Positions 63,292 through 64,000 of a DNA stretch of 64,000 nucleotides are shown piece after piece. The stretch comes from Acidimicrobiia bacterium. GTDB taxonomy: Bacteria; Actinomycetota; Acidimicrobiia; Spongiisociales; UBA5794. Position 1 is the stretch's first letter. Each line of letters opens with the position of its first letter. A program made the translations under genes and the position numbers. The stretch covers positions 1 to 64,000 of the forward strand of contig DASWKR010000030.1 of the NCBI GenBank assembly GCA_036396535.1, given 5' to 3'. The notes beneath the pieces are model-generated. The model made no database searches, was not told the DNA's origin, and saw only the letters and a program-made list of their open reading frames with translations.

Positions 63292-63321
63292 TTGCTATCG
63301 AACATATGTTCGATCTACGAT
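63292..63321 (+). promoter_or_regulatory. LexA (SOS) box within a promoter
   Basis: The perfect palindrome TCGAACATATGTTCGA (63298-63313) contains the CGAAC-N4-GTTCG consensus of the actinobacterial/Bacillus LexA box. It lies in the 18-bp spacer between TTGCTA (63292-63297) and TACGAT (63316-63321), so bound LexA would block the promoter of the exonuclease gene. Confidence 0.85.
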
Positions 63322-63347
63322 TCCCGGCTGCTTCCCCATGGCGAACG

Positions 63348-64000
63348 GTGACGATCGGCATCCAGCGCACATTCGACGACCTGGGCGCACCACTCTTCGG
63401 CGTCCCGTTCTGTGTGCTCGACCTGGAGACGACGGGGGGATCGCCTGCCGAGTGCGAGATCACCGAGGTCGGCGCCGTGAAATACCGGGCCGGCGAGCTG
63501 GTCGGCACCTTCCACTCCCTCGTGGACCCCGGCATGCCGATCCCGCCCACGATCACAGTGCTCACCGGGATCACCCATGCGATGGTCGTCGACGCCCCCA
63601 GGATCGCCGAGGTCCTTCCTGCGCTCCTCGAGTTCATCGGCGAGTCCGTGATCGTCGGCCACAACGTCCGGTTCGACGTGTCATTCCTGAACGCCGCCGC
63701 AGAGCGACTCGGGTACGGGCGGCTCACCAACCGGACGGCGGATACCCTCGGTCTGGCGAGGCGGCTGGTGGGTGACGAGGTGCGCGGCCTCGGCCTGCAG
63801 AGCCTGGCGACGCACTTCCGCTCCCCGGTGCGCCCGGTCCACAGAGCGCTCGAGGATGCCAAGGCGACCGCCCACGTCTTCTTCGAGCTCCTGGAGCGGG
63901 CGGGGACTCTCGGGGTCACCCACCTCGAGGACCTGATGCGGCTGCCGACTGCGAGAGGGCGGCCCCACTACGACAAGATCGCCCTCACGGACGGCCTGCC
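63348..64000 (+). CDS. DnaQ-type DEDDh exonuclease, probably fused to a UvrC-like GIY-YIG domain (3' end outside the window)
   Basis: The frame is open to the window end (217 codons). The Exo I motif FCVLDLETTGG (Asp25, Glu27), an ILGHNVRFDVSF-type Exo II region (VGHNVRFDVSFL) and HRALEDAKATAHVF (Exo III with His) are present, all needed for 3'-5' exonuclease activity. The last residues, RGRPHYDKIALTDGLP, match the linker before a GIY-YIG domain in actinobacterial exonuclease-UvrC fusions such as Mycobacterium Rv2191, from memory. The GTG at 63348 is chosen because an upstream in-frame ATG (63306) lies inside the LexA box before the -10 element. Likely a damage-inducible repair nuclease. Confidence 0.87.
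   Translation, partial: MTIGIQRTFDDLGAPLFGVPFCVLDLETTGGSPAECEITEVGAVKYRAGELVGTFHSLVDPGMPIPPTITVLTGITHAMVVDAPRIAEVLPALLEFIGESVIVGHNVRFDVSFLNAAAERLGYGRLTNRTADTLGLARRLVGDEVRGLGLQSLATHFRSPVRPVHRALEDAKATAHVFFELLERAGTLGVTHLEDLMRLPTARGRPHYDKIALTDGL

Noticed and set aside
63306-63347. Upstream in-frame ATG for the exonuclease
   Set aside because: Lies within the LexA box and upstream of the predicted -10 element, so it would not be in the mRNA.

Overview
The window is high-GC bacterial DNA, most likely from an actinomycete-type bacterium (Actinomycetota, plausibly Acidimicrobiia or a relative). Supporting signs are DUF3040 and DUF3068 proteins, F420-type oxidoreductases (a luciferase-like enzyme and a PPOX-type split barrel), a TipA-type MerR regulator, amino-acid leader peptides, a LexA box of the CGAAC-N4-GTTCG type, and many genes whose only promoter signal is a TANNNT hexamer 6-8 nt before the start codon, as expected for leaderless transcripts. 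The placement is inference from gene content. I found no rRNA, tRNA, CRISPR array, insertion sequence or plasmid origin. No gene-free stretch exceeds about 300 bases.

Layout. 1-2.6 kb is an accessory-looking patch: the tail of an unknown gene, a nuclease-like gene apparently broken by an internal deletion, and a membrane protein with a HEPN-type R-x4-H motif. 2.8-4.3 kb holds a degenerate resolvase-like protein and two coupled small genes. 4.4-9 kb is a MoxR / DUF58 / transglutaminase operon. 9-12.3 kb (minus strand) carries a MerR-like regulator, a DUF3040 protein, DNA polymerase IV and a DUF3068 protein. 12.5-15 kb has a phosphatase, a lipoprotein and three coupled membrane proteins. 15-19.3 kb is a complete type II fatty-acid operon, fabD-fabH-fabG-acpP-fabF. 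19.4-23.5 kb holds a secreted protein with two HExxH motifs, a glucan phosphorylase and an AlaC-like aminotransferase. 23.6-27.5 kb is a tightly coupled minus-strand operon (SRPBCC, ArsA-type ATPase, small protein, ROK glucokinase, YkvA-like, LiaF-like). 27.6-33.5 kb contains a TipA-type regulator with its own operator, a phosphoesterase, QueG-like and LLM oxidoreductases and a NYN nuclease-like protein.

33.5-38.8 kb is a branched-chain amino-acid locus, ilvB-ilvN-leuA-leuB. It has two separate leader systems: a classical transcription attenuator before ilvB (leader peptide with Ile-Leu-Val-Leu, then a hairpin and U-run), and a leucine-rich leader peptide before leuA whose Leu codons are complementary to the leuA ribosome binding site. 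38.8-41.9 kb encodes two tandem M1-peptidase-like lipoproteins, one with all catalytic residues and one lacking them. 41.9-47.9 kb is a full oligopeptide ABC transporter operon. 48-54.5 kb has 6-phosphogluconate dehydrogenase, an F420-type split-barrel protein, the three-subunit proton-translocating transhydrogenase and a nitroreductase, so NADPH supply and use lie together. 54.7-58 kb has an archaeal-type S-adenosylmethionine synthetase beside kynureninase and an AlkA-like glycosylase. The end holds a septum-formation-type protein, a DapB-like reductase, a TPM-domain protein with a Gly-rich tail, a SpoU rRNA methyltransferase, a zinc-ribbon protein, and the start of a DnaQ-type exonuclease behind a LexA-box promoter.

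The most notable structures beyond the genes are a three-copy intergenic inverted repeat (22.27, 38.75 and 49.63 kb), the leuA leader, the palindromic MerR operator at 27.64 kb, the LexA box at 63.3 kb, and the active/inactive peptidase pair.
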